Source: Simmondsia chinensis (Eukaryota > Streptophyta > Magnoliopsida > Caryophyllales > Simmondsiaceae). From it: a stretch of DNA of 64,000 bases. Positions 42,226 through 53,932 of this stretch are shown here, one piece after another. A program made the translations under genes and the position numbers. The stretch is from assembly GCA_018398585.1 (NCBI GenBank), contig JAGTTD010000001.1, positions 24,001,438 to 24,065,437 of the forward strand, given 5' to 3'. The notes below the pieces were generated by a model. That model had not been told where the DNA came from, searched no databases, and saw nothing but the letters and a program-made list of their open reading frames with translations. Positions within the stretch are counted from its first letter, which is position 1; the number at the start of each line of letters is the position of its first letter.

Positions 42226-44493
42226 TGTTTTGGGAATAGTGTCCTAAAATCCATATTTATTATGTTAATATTGTTTTATTAAAGAATAAAATTTAAGTTC
42301 CAATCGTTTCCTTGTTAAATTTGGGTAAACAAGAATTTTGCTGCATGTGATTTTCATTTAAGTATCGCTCATAAGATGGACAGAGTCCTCATATTACATT
42401 TTACATGTTTTTCCTAAGTGGATAATGAGATTAAGCCATAGATAAACTTGGAACAAATGGCATGGAATGTTATTTGAGTAACTCGTGCACGATGATGAGC
42501 TTGGGCTACTTCTCTGCTAAGACCATGATTTAGGACTTTAGATGACTTGTCTTGGTCATGTGGATAGTTATTCAAAAGTGTTAGATTGGTATATTTAATA
42601 AGATTGACACACTGAGTTGGACCATATGATTTGCTTGTTTCTAGACAACTATCGGAGATGAGTAAATCATGTTGTACTGTTTGAACGATGACTCTAAATC
42701 CTGGGAGTATTCTGAACTTGTGCATAGAATGTTAGTTACTTTGGTGTACTATAAGTAAGGTCTAGACAAATGACTAAATTTTCACGTACACTGGGTAGTT
42801 GCCTGAACTGTGACAAAGATTAGGTATTCAATAGGGAATCCATAGTCTCTTATGAGGTACATATGTCCCCTTAGTTGATTCGCAAGTATTTGAATAGTTT
42901 CGAAATTTTGGCCAAAGTATTCCAAGTGTTTGACATTTGGAATTCATACTATGAATAAGTTCAAATATAAATAAACTATTCAGTGAAGGGCAAGTCGGTA
43001 ACTAATGAAGAAGCTGTGAGAAGGATAATAATAGTAGTTATATTTATTCGTCATCATGGACATCTAATGGAGGTGTCGTTGTCATCAATACAGCCAATTT
43101 GGGAAATATCGAATAAATGATTTAAATCTAGAGTGCAGTGAGATTTATTTAATGCAATTAAGTCTCATTAAATGGTAATTAAATTTTATCATGAGATGGT
43201 AATTAATTTAGCCCACTTAGAGCTAGATTTAAATTGTCCCTGAGGTCCCTGTGCAAGTCTCTGTATTCAATATTAAAGATTCATAAGAAGAATTATTTAT
43301 CCATGAGATGGGTAAATTTAATTTTGTCAAACATTATTAATGAGATGAGTAAAAATTATAAATTATAAAATAAAATAATTTTTGAAAAATTGAAATTCAT
43401 AAAAACGAAGTTTTACATGAGGGAAACACAGCAAAAAAAAAAAAAAAAAAAAGAAAATCGTAAAAATAGCTCAGCGATCTGCTTCTCTAGAATCGCACAA
43501 ACTAGCACTCGACACGTGTTGCGTGCCAGGATGTCTGGTGTGGCTACCCACGCCTGTGTGCACGAGCGAATGACTGCGTGACATGTGTCTCGCGTTATGT
43601 GGTCAAAAGGACGCACCTTTGGACTTAAGTTAAACGCATCGTTTTGGCTCATTTACATATTAAAAGCTGCGTTTTCCCTTGTTTAACTGCGAATCCCACA
43701 TTGTTTATTTTTGTACTGTTTCGCTCCGGTACCCCACTATAAATACGGGTACCTATTCCAAAGGTTTGGCAATCAATTCAAAAAAAATAAAATTTAAGGT
43801 TTCTGAAAGTGCTGATTTTCGGAGGCTTAATGGGCGAGACAATTTTATTTTAAAATTTTTCTTTCCACAAAGTTTAATATTTTTCAGAGCCCGCCCTCCT
43901 AGCAGTTCGAGGTCATTGCATAGAAGGTCGCCGGGTCTTGGATTTCTTTACTTTATCGGGGTTTGTCATTATTCTTGGAGTTGTTCTCTTTGGTATTATT
44001 ATTTGAGAGCAATTTCTTTCCTTCTCTTTTAAGTTTCGCTTTTCTATTTATTTATTATTTTTCTAATTATGCCTATTATAAGTTCATGTTATTGTGATGA
44101 ATATATTAGAGAAGAGGCCCATAGATTTAAATTAAGATTTTAAATCCATAGATAAAAAATTAGAAAATTTAAATCAACCATAGGTTTAAAATTAAGAATT
44201 TTAAACTCTTCCGCCACGTTAATTTAATTAAGCGGGGGAAAATCTTGAAATTCGTCCCAATAACTGGTATCAGAGTCAAGGGATCTATAGAGGTAAACCT
44301 ATTCCCGGGAACTCTCGTGCGTGAGGTGTCACGAAGCGTGACTCTCCAACCAGGGGCTTAGGTTGCAAGAAGAGTCTCCTACGCTGAGTGCTCTAATAGG
44401 TGCACTTTGTTGTGACCACAGTTGGAGAACTGTGAGACCAACAATTGGCATCAGAGTTAGATTAATTAATAACTAGGTTAGTTATTCTGAACA
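42226..44493 (+). repeat. E11 5' LTR
   Basis: 2268 bp, TGTTTTGGGAATAGTGTCC to GTTATTCTGAACA. Inverted ends resemble those of E8. It contains the TATA box at 43738 and an A run at 43432-43452. Confidence 0.88.
43738..43745 (+). promoter_or_regulatory. E11 5' LTR TATA box
   Basis: TATAAATA within CCCACTATAAATACGGGTACC, about 1.5 kb into the LTR; the same box is at 50885 in the 3' LTR, so the promoter is conserved between them. Confidence 0.65.
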
Positions 44494-44511
44494 ATTAGTA
44501 TTAGAGCCAGC
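44494..44511 (+). other. E11 primer-binding site
   Basis: ATTAGTATTAGAGCCAGC, a two-base variant of the initiator-Met tRNA site, directly after the LTR. Confidence 0.8.
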
Positions 44512-44615
44512 CTCTGACTACATTCATAATATACATGAATATTTATAATAAGATTGAAATAAATAAACTTGCGATTTAATAAAATAGGGATTTTATTAAG
44601 AAGGAAAGGTTTTTT

Positions 44616-44790
44616 AAAGTAACAATTTAAATTGTTTAAATTGTTTACGAATTAATAGTTAATTAGATAGTTTAAAGTAATGATTTAAATTGTTTAAATC
44701 ATTAATGATTTAATAGTTAATTAGATTGTCTATGGTAATGATTTAAATTGTTTAAATCGTTAATGAATTATTAGGTAATTCGGATTTGTC
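44616..44790 (+). repeat. 58-bp tandem array in E11 leader
   Basis: Three units at 44616, 44674 and 44732 containing ATTTAAATTGTTTAAAT and TTAATAGTTAATTAGAT. Related ~60-bp units are in the E8 leader. Confidence 0.85.
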
Positions 44791-44870
44791 AAATCCTGAA
44801 ATTACATTCATATTATTTGCATGATGGGATTGTGCATATTTTATCATAATTTTTGAACTCGGATATATTT

Positions 44871-45055
44871 GATTTAATGAGATTAGATTCAATTAATTTT
44901 TACAAAATCGAATAAAGTTGATCCAATGAGATTATATTCAATAATTTTTACAAAATTGGATAAAGTTGATCTAATGAGATTAGATATAATTATTTTTAAG
45001 AAATCGAATAAAATTCATCTAATGAGATTAGATTCAATTAATTTTTAAATTAAGT
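44871..45055 (+). repeat. 48/49-bp tandem array in E11 leader
   Basis: Units start at 44871, 44920, 44968 and 45016 with GAT(C/T)(T/C)AATGAGATTAGAT.. and AAATCGAATAAA. E8 has only about one unit (near 28031), so this array expanded in E11 or shrank in E8. Confidence 0.88.
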
Positions 45056-45250
45056 ATTTTAATTTAAAAAAATTAATTTTTTCTGACGCTGTGCCAACTG
45101 CTGAGGTCAGCAGTTGACTTCAGCATACGTTAGTTATCAGAGCTAAAATTAGCATTTTCAAATTTAAAAAAAAAATTTCAGACATGTAGATGTCTGCACT
45201 GGTTTACATAATAATCAAAAATTAAATTTTATTAATTAATTTAATTTTAA

Positions 45251-45665
45251 AATGAGATTCTAAAAAAATAATTATGAGATAATCCAAAATGTAAAACGAT
45301 AGTATTTTAATTCAAATTAATTTTGATTAATTAATTAATTTGAGAATCAGATTCTAAAATAGATTATGAGATAACATAAGTTACGATATTGTTTGAATAA
45401 AAATTAATTTCGATTAATTATTTAATTTTAGAATGGGTTTCTAAAGTAGACCATGAGATAATTTAAATTATAGAGTTGGTATTGTTTTAAATAAAAATTA
45501 ATTAATTAATTTTATTGGTTAAAGAATGAGATTTTGAGGTAAGTTATAAGATAATCTATGTTGTAAGACGATAGTGTTTTTAATAAATAATTAATTAGTT
45601 AATTTTATTAGTTAATTTTTAGAATGAGATTCTAAAGGGGATTATGGGATAATCCAAGCTGTAAA
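45251..45665 (+). repeat. 90-bp tandem array in E11 leader
   Basis: Five units at about 45251, 45341, 45431, 45521 and 45621, each with GAATGAGATTCTAAA..ATTATGAGATAAT. Same array as in E8 at 28231-28700. Confidence 0.85.
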
Positions 45666-46232
45666 TGCAAGTTCATTAACAACAACTAGTTTATAAAAAT
45701 CAAGTGGGAGCAAGGTCCGATTGTTGAAACCTCATAGTCTCCATTACCGATGTTGTAGTATAGTAGATCGGTAGACCTTTCTGCAAAAGATGTTGGTTTG
45801 CAGATTACAGGGTAAGACTTCTATTGGGATAAACCAAAGCGCAACCATGCTGCCGTGGGGTATTACGTGTATTTGTATCAAGGTTTAGGTAATAGTTTAC
45901 ACTTGACTAGTGTGATGCACTAACCTCCCCAAGGAGCTCTGTCGTGTTATGTTAGAGACTAAGATAAAATGGTGAGTTAATCATATTTAGTAAGAGTTAT
46001 AAGAAAACATGTTAATTGAGAATAGCTCTAACCTATGCTAGCTTCGTGCGACCCCGCTGTAGGACAGTAAGGAGTGGTGTGTTTGGGTTATCATTGCATG
46101 CATGATAGCACAGTTGAGTGGATTCCCGACTGATTGTGTTTGCTAAAATAAAAGAATAGATATCAATGCATTGAAGATGACCCTTGTTAGACAGTTACAC
46201 AAATGTTTGTATTTACAGTGTGTTTTTTCAAA
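45666..46232. other. E11 leader, non-repetitive part
   Basis: AT-moderate DNA upstream of gag with no ORF. The CAAGTGGGAGCAAGG phrase near 45700 resembles a PPT but is far from an LTR. Nothing else seen. Confidence 0.5.
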
Positions 46233-46990
46233 ATGGATACAGCTGGTGAACTTCACTCAATTCTAGTACATAGTACACTCAATGGACCAAATTACATTGA
46301 CTGAAAAAATAAGTTGGACATAGTTTTTACTCAAAAGGGACTTGAGTTTGTTCTCACTGAAGCTTGTCCACCAATGCCCACTTGCTAATTGCACAGCTAC
46401 AGAAAATAATCATTACGAACACTGGCATAGGGCTAATGAGTTAGCCAAGTGCTATATATTGACCTCAGTGCCAGAAGTGCTTAGGCATCAGATGCTTGAA
46501 AAACAAACAACTGCTAAGATGATTGAACATTTGCAAGAAATGTTCGAGGACCAATACAAAGCAGCGAGGCAAGAACTCGTAAAGAAGTTTCTCAACATGA
46601 GGATGTCCGAAGGAATATCAGTTAAGGAACACATCATGAATCTAATGGCATGTTTTTTTGAATTGGAAATCTTCAGAGCTGAGTTTGATAGTCAAACTAA
46701 GTAGGATATCCTCCTCAGTTCTTTGTCCAGCTCGTTCACTCAGTTCAAGCTAAATTTTTACATGAACAATAAAAGGTATTCACTACCTAAACCAATGAAA
46801 GAGTTACAAGTAATAGAGGACTTGATGAGGGGCGTGAGGAGTGCCCATAAATTGGGGATGAGCAACAGTCAGCAAGTCAAAGGAAACTGTTTCCTCTGCA
46901 GAGAAGTGCGCCACTTGAAAGGTGACTGCACTAAGGACTTAGCTGCACTACCTGCAAAGACAACTGAGCCATCTAGTGAAGGTATATTGA
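46233..46990 (+). pseudogene. E11 copia gag
   Basis: ATG at 46233 gives MDTAGELHSILVHSTLNGPN, the usual start of copia Gag, with a TGA at the expected Trp (IDXKN). After a frameshift near 46340 the frame reads HWHRANELAKCYILTSVPEV, EMFEDQYKAARQELVKKFLN and MRMSEGISVKEHIMNLMACF. TAG at 46702. The last part has RYSLPKPMKELQVIEDLM and a CCHC knuckle CFLCREVRHLKGDC (46891-46932) with correct spacing. Confidence 0.88.
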
Positions 46991-47355
46991 TATCTCCCTT
47001 AGTTGAGTCATGCACAATTAAGAGTCCACTAGAATCAAGGTATGTGGACTCAAGTTCAACTGACCATGTTTGTAATATGTTACAGGGGGTCAAGCTAACC
47101 AGAAAGATGAATGATAGGAAGCCATACCTGACAGTTGGAGACAGTACAAGAGTAGCAGTCTTAGGAGTGGGAGATGTTAGCTTAGTATTTAGTGCTAGAG
47201 TTTTGATTTTAAAAGATTGTTTAATTGTACCTGCATTGTGCAGGAGTTTGATTCATTTGTTTCATTTTATGGATAATTGTTATTCAGTTAATTTTGGTTT
47301 TAAACATGTCATTACAAGAAAAAAAAATTGTGTATTTACAAAAGTACATGTATAA
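46991..47355 (+). pseudogene. E11 copia protease and pre-integrase part
   Basis: RYVDSSSTDHVCN near 47038-47076 corresponds to the copia protease box WxxDSGxTxHV, with the catalytic Gly changed to Ser. Then come VGDSTRVAVLGVGDVSLVF, LKDCLIVPALCRSLIHLF and NCVFTKVHV, the region before integrase, ending in TAA at 47353. The integrase core that should follow is missing: 47356-47676 shows only scattered copia-like phrases. Confidence 0.82.
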
Positions 47356-47676
47356 ATGGTTTATTCATGTTGTTTCCTAATCAAAACTATAAATGATTCT
47401 AACTCAAGCTCACTTACAAATGGTTTATTCATGTCGTTCACATAATGAGATGCACGTCAGACTCTTTTGAAAAGTTCAAAGAGTACAAGTTGAAGTTGAA
47501 AATGAAAAGTAATTAGGTAAACAGATTTAGTCACTTCGATTAGATTGAGGTGGTGAATAACTTTCGGGTGAGTTTCTGGATTTCCTAATTACAAAAACAA
47601 AAACAGAGCAGTGTTAGAGGGCTTTTTTAAGGAAAATGATGCTAATTCTTAACAACTACACACAACTCGCGATACA

Positions 47677-48440
47677 GTGGATGCATTAGATGCACCTAAT
47701 GTTAGGGATGAGAATGTTTTAAGTACACGAGAACCTAGGTGCAGTGGGAGGATTGTCAGGGCATCTGACAAGTTCATGGCGGGAGCCTTAATGGTTAACC
47801 AGGACATTGAATATGATCCTCTCATCTATAATGATGCAATTAAAGACAAGGATGCTGACCAATGGGTCTTAGCAATGAAATCTGAGATAGGATCTATGTA
47901 TTCTAATTAGGTCTAGGATCTTGTGGAGGCACCTGTTGGCAATAAGCCCATTGGTTATAAATGGGCCTACAAGAGGAAAAGAGGAATGGACGGGAAGGTA
48001 GAGACCTTCAAGGAATGACTAGTTGCTAAGGGTTTTACCCAAAAGGATGGAACACATTATGATGAGACCGTCTCACTAGTAGTCATGCTAAAGTCCATAA
48101 GGATACTCCCATCCATTGCAGCTTATTATGAGATCTGGTAAATGGAAGTCAAAATGGCCCTTTTGAATGGTTGTCTTGAAGAACAAGTCTATAGGGTGCA
48201 ACGAGGCAGCTTCATTGGAAAAAATTAGGCGCATATGGTATGCAAACTGAAGAAGTCCATGTATGGATTGAAGCAAGCATCACGCCCATTGAATATTGGA
48301 TTCAATGAAGCATCATAGTCTTATGGTTTTAGCAATTGGTTGACAATTCATGCATGTACAAACGACATCAAGAGAAAGTAGCGACTTTCCTAGTATTGTA
48401 CGCCAACGATATACTACTCATTGGTAATGATGTAGGCTAT
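47677..48440 (+). pseudogene. E11 copia reverse transcriptase, deleted
   Basis: REPRCSGRIVRASDKFMAGA opens the RT region, then AIKDKDADQWVLAMKSEIGS, NKPIGYKWAYKRKRGMDGKV, LVAKGFTQKDGTHYDETVS and MVCKLKKSMYGLKQASR. The active-site box reads FLVLYANDILLIGND at about 48387-48431: YVDD has become YAND. Many stops (TAG at 47908, TGA at 48016 and others). A deletion then joins an SSQFELDPVGY segment to RNase H. Confidence 0.88.
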
Positions 48441-48658
48441 TAATAGCCGTGAAGATTTGGTTGTCAAGTCAATTCGAGTTGGATCCAGTTGGCTATAATG
48501 ATTCAAACTTCCAGTTAGATAGAGATGCTAGACGTTCGATGTTTGGGCGTGACTTTACCCTTATAGTAGGAGCCATTAGTGGGAGGAATGTCAAGCAGTA
48601 TTGTATTGCTGACTTCACCATAGAGGCTGAATACATTGTAGCTTTAGAAGCTGCATAG
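48441..48658 (+). pseudogene. E11 copia RNase H fragment
   Basis: GYNDSNFQLDRDARRSMFGR (48492-48551) with the first Asp, then GGAISGRN-type residues, VKQYCIADFTIEAEYIVALE with the catalytic Glu and Asp, ending EAA then TAG at 48656. The N-terminal half of the domain is deleted. Confidence 0.85.
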
Positions 48659-48754
48659 AGGGCGTGTTGGTCCAGATAGAATTATTGGCCTAGTAGACTT
48701 TTAGATCATGCACAAAAGAGATGGGTATAATGCTTATCATAAATTGGATTTACG

Positions 48755-48767
48755 ACAAGTGGGAGAT
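48755..48767 (+). other. E11 polypurine tract
   Basis: ACAAGTGGGAGAT directly before the 3' LTR, a typical copia PPT. Confidence 0.78.
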
Positions 48768-51648
48768 TGTTAGGAGTAGTGTCTAAAAATCCAGATTTAT
48801 TCTCTTAATAGTAATTTATTAATGAATAAAATTGAACTTTCAATCATTTCCTTATTAAATTTGTGTAAGCGAGCATTTATACTACATGTGATTTTCGTTT
48901 AAGTATCATCCTTGAGATGGAAAGAGTCCTCACATTATATTTCACATATTTGTTCTAAGTGGATAATAAGATTAAGCCACAAATAGATTTGGAACAAATG
49001 GTATGGAATGTTATTTGAATAACTCATGGTCGATGATGAGCTTGGGCTACTTGTCTGTTAAGACCATGACCTAACACTTTAGATGGCTTGTCTTGTTCAT
49101 GTGGATGGTGATTCAAAAGTGTTAGGTTGGTGTGTTGCATAAGATTGACACACTGAGTTGGACTATATGAGTTGCTTGTTTCTATACTACTTTTGGAGAT
49201 GAGTAAATCATGTGTTATAAACCGAGAATCCGAGGCATGGGTTGAATGGTTGGAAATGGCGGAAATTGTAGTTAATAGTTAAAATTCTGTTAATGCTGCT
49301 GTTCTGCTGCTGGTGTGCTGCTGCTACTGCTGTTCGTTGATGCTACTGAGTTGTGCTGCTGTTAGTTGATTGTTTAGCTTAAGAAGTTGTATTAGCCTTA
49401 GTTAAGTTCAGTTTCTGATGTAATAAAGATGTTGGCCGCTGCAGTAGGTTGTTAGGTTGCTGTTAGCTGGTCCTTGGGGGCAAATTAGGATTTAAAGGGG
49501 TAGTTAGAAGATATTTTCTTAAGGCTTAGATATTTTAGTAGTTGGTTAGGAGCTTATGTCTTGTTGCAATGTATTAGCAAGCTTGATCTTGCCTATAAGT
49601 AGTTGCTTTCTGCTGTAATTGATATTCATTCAATGAAAAGTAATATGAAATATCAATCTCATTTGATATTAAACTCTATTTTCTCATCCCCTTCCCTTCT
49701 TTCTCTCATCTAAACTCTAAACTCTACTTTCTCATCTTAATTTCAATTCTTTCTCATCTCATATTCTCAATCTGTCCGCATTTTATATTAGTTTACGTTC
49801 ATGGTTCAAGCCTGAGCGTAACATCATGTTGTACTGTTTGAACGACTCTAAATCCTGAGAGTATTTTGGACTTGTGCATGGAATGTTAGTTACTTTGGTC
49901 TGCTATAAGTAAGTTCTAGACAAATGACGGAATTCCCACATACACTGGTTAGTGGCGTGAAGTGTGACAAGGATCAGGTATTCAATAGGGAATCTATAGT
50001 CTCTCATGAGGTACAGATGTCCACTTAGTTGATACAAGTATTTGAATGGTTCGGAAAGTTTGGACAAAGTAGTCCAAGTGTTTGACATTTGGAATTTATA
50101 TTATAAATATGTTCAAGTATAAATTAATTATTCAGTGAAGGGCGAATCGGTAACTAATGGAGAAGGTTTGAGAAAGATAATGGGGGTAGTTATATTTGTT
50201 CTTCATCATAGACATCTAGTGGAGGAGTTGTTATCATCAATATAGTCAATTTAGGAAATATCGAGTAAATGATTTAAGTCTAGAGTGCAATTAGATTTAT
50301 TTAGTAGAATTAAGTCTCATTGAATTGCAATTAAATTTTATGATGAGTTGGTAATTAATGTAATAGGTTTGGAGCTAGATTTAAATTGTCCTTGAGATCC
50401 CTGTGCAAGCCTTTGTATTTATCGGCAACAGAAAAATATTGAAGAATTCATGGGATGAATTATTTATCCGTGAGATGGGTAAATTTCATTTTTTTTTCAA
50501 ACATTATTCATGAGATGAATACAAATTAAAAATTATAAAATAATGTAATTTTTGAAAAATTAAAATTCATAAAATGAATTTGTACATATGGGAAACAAAG
50601 GAAAAAAACAAAAAAAAGGAAAATCGCAAAATCAGCTCATGATCCGCGTCCTTAGAATCGGACGACTCAGCACGCGACAGACGCCTGGTGTTGCTATCCG
50701 CTCCCGCATGTACGAGCGAATGGCTGTGCGACGCATGCCACACGTTATATGGTCAAAAGGACGCGGCTTTGGACTTAAGTTAAACGCATCGTTTTGGCTC
50801 AATATATATTAAACACCCATTTGGCTTTGTTTAACTGGGAATCCCACATCGTTTATTTTGTATTTTTTCACTCTGGTACCCCACTATAAATATGGGTACC
50901 TATTCCAAAGGTTTAGCAATCAATTCTAAAAAAATAATTTAAAGGTTTCTAAAAGTTTTGACTTTCGGAGACCTAGTGCGAGAGAAAATTTTATTTTGAA
51001 ATTTTTTTCCCTCAAAGTTTAATATTTTGTAGAGCCCACCCTCCGGCCAGTTCGAGGTCATTGGGTAGAAGGTAGCAGGGTCTCTGATTTCTCGACTTCA
51101 TCAAGGTTAGTTATTTATTCTTGGAGTTATTCTCTTTAGTATTCTTATTTTGGGGCAAATTCGGGTATGTCTTTCTTTCCTTCCCATTTAAGTTTCGCTT
51201 TTCTATTTATTTACAGTTTTTCTCATTATGCCTGTTATAAGTTCATGCTTTTGTTATGAATGTGTTATAGTAGAGGCCTATAGATTTAACTTAGGAATTT
51301 AAATTTGTAGATTTAAAATTAGGAATTTTAAATCAACCCTAGGTTTAAAATTAAGAATTTTAATCCCTTCCACTTAATTTGATTAGGTTAGGGAAAATTT
51401 TGAAATTCGTATCAACAACTAGTGTTAGAGCAAAGGGATCTATTTAGATAATCCTATTCTCGAGAACTCTCGCACGTGAGGTGTCGCGAAGCGTGACTCT
51501 CCGACCGGGGGCTTAGGTAGCCAGAAGAGTCTCCTACGCTGAGTGCTCTAATAGTTGCACTTTTTTGTAACCACGATTGGAGAACTCTAAACACAACAAT
51601 TGGCATCAAAGTTAGATTAATTAATAACTAGGTTAGTTGTTCCCAACA
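48768..51648 (+). repeat. E11 3' LTR (contains a solo LTR)
   Basis: TGTTAGGAGTAGTGTC to GTTGTTCCCAACA. Without the 611-bp insertion and its 5-bp TSD it is 2265 bp, against 2268 bp in the 5' LTR. TATAAATA at 50885-50892. Confidence 0.9.
49213..49823 (+). repeat. Solo chromovirus LTR nested in E11 3' LTR
   Basis: 611 bp, TGTTATAAACCGAG to CTGAGCGTAACA, flanked by TCATG at 49208-49212 and 49824-49828. Removal restores the sequence of the 5' LTR (AAATCATGTTGTACTG). It is related to the E6 LTR (GAAGATATTTT, TATAAGTAGTTG, CTACTTTCTCATC phrases) but longer. It has a CTG-rich stretch near 49290-49350. Solo form implies LTR-LTR recombination removed the rest. Confidence 0.93.
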
Positions 51649-52676
51649 AATCTCTGCTTCATCCTCTTCACTTTCCTCAAGTACTTCCACCACTAGAACA
51701 TCTGCTTCTGAGTGATCCTCTTCAGTCTCACTTTTCGTGACTGTCCTCAATTGCTTAGGACTGCATTTGTGTCCAAAGAAGTACCGCTAATTACACTTGA
51801 TACACTGTCGTTGGGCCTTTTTCTCTTCCAAACTCAATGGTTTAGATGTGCCTGGTGACAATTGCTCTAAGGGAACTACAGCATTACTCTTTTGCCCTGC
51901 CTCATGATAGGCTAAAACTGTTGTCTCGAACAATCTTGCTTTGGAATAACCCTTGGACAGGGTAGATGGATTAAGAGCCTTCACAAGATTCTTGATCTGA
52001 GGCTTAACGCCACTAATGAAGCTTCAAACATAACTTCATTTGCTCTGGGATTTATGGTCATCATTCTAGCCTTTAAGTTCTCAAAATGAGTCATATACTC
52101 CTTTACACTGCTAACCTGAGCTACTTTGGTGAACTTGTCCACTACTTCACCCGTGTCCTTATCACCATACCGTTCACACAATTCGTCTACAAATTCTTAC
52201 CAAGTAATAGATGGATTGCTAAGGATTAAACTATGATACCACACTTCTTGATCACATTGCAAATAGATCTCACCCAATTCAACTTTCTCTGCCTCAAGAA
52301 TTGCATATAATATGAAGTATTTTTCACATTTTCTTATCCAAGATTGTGGTTGAGCACCACTAAAAGAATTAATTTAAATATTTGGCTGACGAAATCTTGA
52401 GTTTCTAGGCCTGGGTAGCACCTCTCCTTGCTCCTCAAGATGCCTGGGAAACAAAGGATCAGGAGGCCTGCCTGGGACAACATTCGTAGGTAGGATTCCA
52501 GCTCCAATTGGAACAGCATGTCCATCGAGTTGTTCTTGCATTCCAAACTATCTATTCTTCACTTGCTGCTATGATTGATGCAAATTACCAAGTGCCAGCA
52601 ATACTTCTTGCATCTGTTGCTGCAACTTGGCCATTTGATCAGCCTGATTCGCACTTGCAACTGCTTCTCCTGCCAT
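51649..52676 (-). pseudogene. E10 gag
   Basis: ATG at 52676 (MAGEAVASANQADQMAKLQQ). The middle part PQSWIRKCEKYF (52350-52310), with VELGEIYLQCDQEVWYHSLI, leads to ELCERYGDKDTGEVVDKFTK and SVKEYMTHFENLKARMMTIN (52181-52060). After a frameshift near 52020, LKALNPSTLSKGYSKARLFE is at 51985-51930. The knuckle CIKCN..YFFGHKC is at about 51800-51770 with a TAG between. The frame runs into the E11 junction at 51648. Confidence 0.87.
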
Positions 52677-52746
52677 GGCTGGTTGTTTCTTGCCTCTAGC
52701 CAGCTTGATCGAGTGATAAACAAGACTTACTGAATGCAATTTGCAA

Positions 52747-52760
52747 GCTCTGGTACCAAT
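52747..52760 (-). other. E10 primer-binding site
   Basis: Minus-strand ATTGGTACCAGAGC, one base from the canonical initiator-Met site. Confidence 0.83.
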
Positions 52761-53060
52761 TGTTATAATTCACGATCAATCTTAAATCATAACCTAGGAC
52801 AGAGAATGATCTGAGGAAGAAGTGAGATACAGAAGAGAAGTAGAGAGAATTAAGATGAGAGGAAGAAGATATTTTGTATATTCTTGAATGAATCTTAAAA
52901 TAGAAGACTTACACTTACTTATACTAACTAACTTGGGGTGACAAAATACCTATACCAACCGACTACCAGCTCAACTATGTTTCCCTCCAACAAGACTTAT
53001 AACCATCACACTTAATTACTGATTACAATTGACTAACTATTGACTCTAATTGACTCCAGA
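52761..53060 (-). repeat. E10 5' LTR (outer end approximate)
   Basis: Starts TGTTATAATTCACGATCAATCT on the plus strand and shares GAGAAGTAGAGAGAATTAAG with the other chromovirus LTRs. The partner is absent, so the outer end (about 53060) is inferred from where Tat gag-like sequence begins. Confidence 0.68.
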
Positions 53061-53069
53061 AAGCCTCAA

Positions 53070-53932
53070 GAAAAATCGTGTGTGTGGGACTTACATGCAT
53101 GACTTAATTGACAAGGATGAAGATCCTCCATACAAAATTGGTGTCACTGAGTACGTCGAAGGACCTCTTATGATTTGCAATCCTTTGGTCAAGTAGGATA
53201 TCAAAGACAATAAGTCTTATCAATCTCAAGATTTGAGGAAATAATCATTTGATCTCTTAAGAGACAATAAGGCAAATGGTAAGCTTAAGATTAGAGACAA
53301 ATATAGAAAGCCTGACTCCCAACTCAATAAAAGGGAATTTGTATTGTCAATGGAACTATTCGTTCACTCAGTCAACGAAGAATTGCGCAATCTGTAGGAA
53401 TGTGGTCAAAGATTCCATTGAAGCAGGGGAGTCAATCTTTTCTAAAGAAGGATAGAAGGGTGGATAAAAACCCCTTCCCTAATCCTTTGCGAGTTAACAT
53501 AATTAAGGTTGTAAAACCTCAAAGCAACCATGATAGCTAAACTAATGGCAGATCTGTTGGCACGATGACTAGTAACAAAGAAAATTTGGCAGTGGCTAAT
53601 GGTTTGTTTAAGAGGCTGCATGAGCAAGGGCCACTTAGGTTTTCCAAAACCTCAATGGAATTAACAGATGAATACTGCAAGTGGCATATTACTCCAGAAC
53701 ATGCAACGCGTGACTGTGCCACCTCAAGAGTTTCCAATAAAAGAAACTCGAAGAAGAAGCTATCCTTCTCCCAAGAGAAGAAGAGTTAGCCATGGAAATA
53801 TCCATAGATGACCATTGGCAAACCATCTTCGCTACTAAGAAGAAGGAATAAAAAAAGCTCATGCATCTCACAAATAACCTTTGTGGGGGCTATGGTCATA
53901 AGTTTGTGCTTGAATTGAAAAAGCTGAGCCAT
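53070..53932 (+). pseudogene. E12 Tat gag / gag-protease linker fragment
   Basis: DPPYKIGVTEYV, MICNPLVK and FDLLRDN-type phrases at 53110-53280, then LAVANGLFKRLHEQGPLRF and EYCKWHITPEHATRDC (53670-53717). The last is the CxxWH...HxxxxC knuckle-like motif that Tat-type polyproteins carry downstream of the capsid. Several stops. It ends at the LTR at 53933 without protease or RT. Assignment to Tat rests on this motif and on the neighbouring LTR. Confidence 0.55.

Larger units (their letters stand above)
42226..51648 (+). mobile_element. E11: Ty1/copia element with 2.27-kb LTRs
   Basis: Long LTRs, Met-tRNA PBS, a 1.7-kb tandem-repeat leader, gag-protease, a deleted pol with RT and RNase H but no integrase core, PPT and 3' LTR. 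The order RT-RNase H at the end of pol and the motifs mark it as Ty1/copia. It is inserted into the gag-protease linker of E10. The TSD is not clean (GAAAA before, AATCT after). Confidence 0.9.
39229..53060 (-). mobile_element. E10: chromovirus split by E11
   Basis: Minus-strand element of the E1/E5 family: integrase end at the left, then RNase H, RT, protease (to 42225), then E11, then gag, PBS and 5' LTR (51649 to about 53060). The 3' LTR is absent at the left, where E9 abuts. Removing E11 rejoins the protease-gag linker. Confidence 0.88.

Noticed and set aside
44871..45055. Regular 48/49-bp repeats resembling a CRISPR-like array
   Set aside because: Repeats are contiguous, diverged and AT-rich, without distinct spacers, and sit in a retrotransposon leader of a plant genome.
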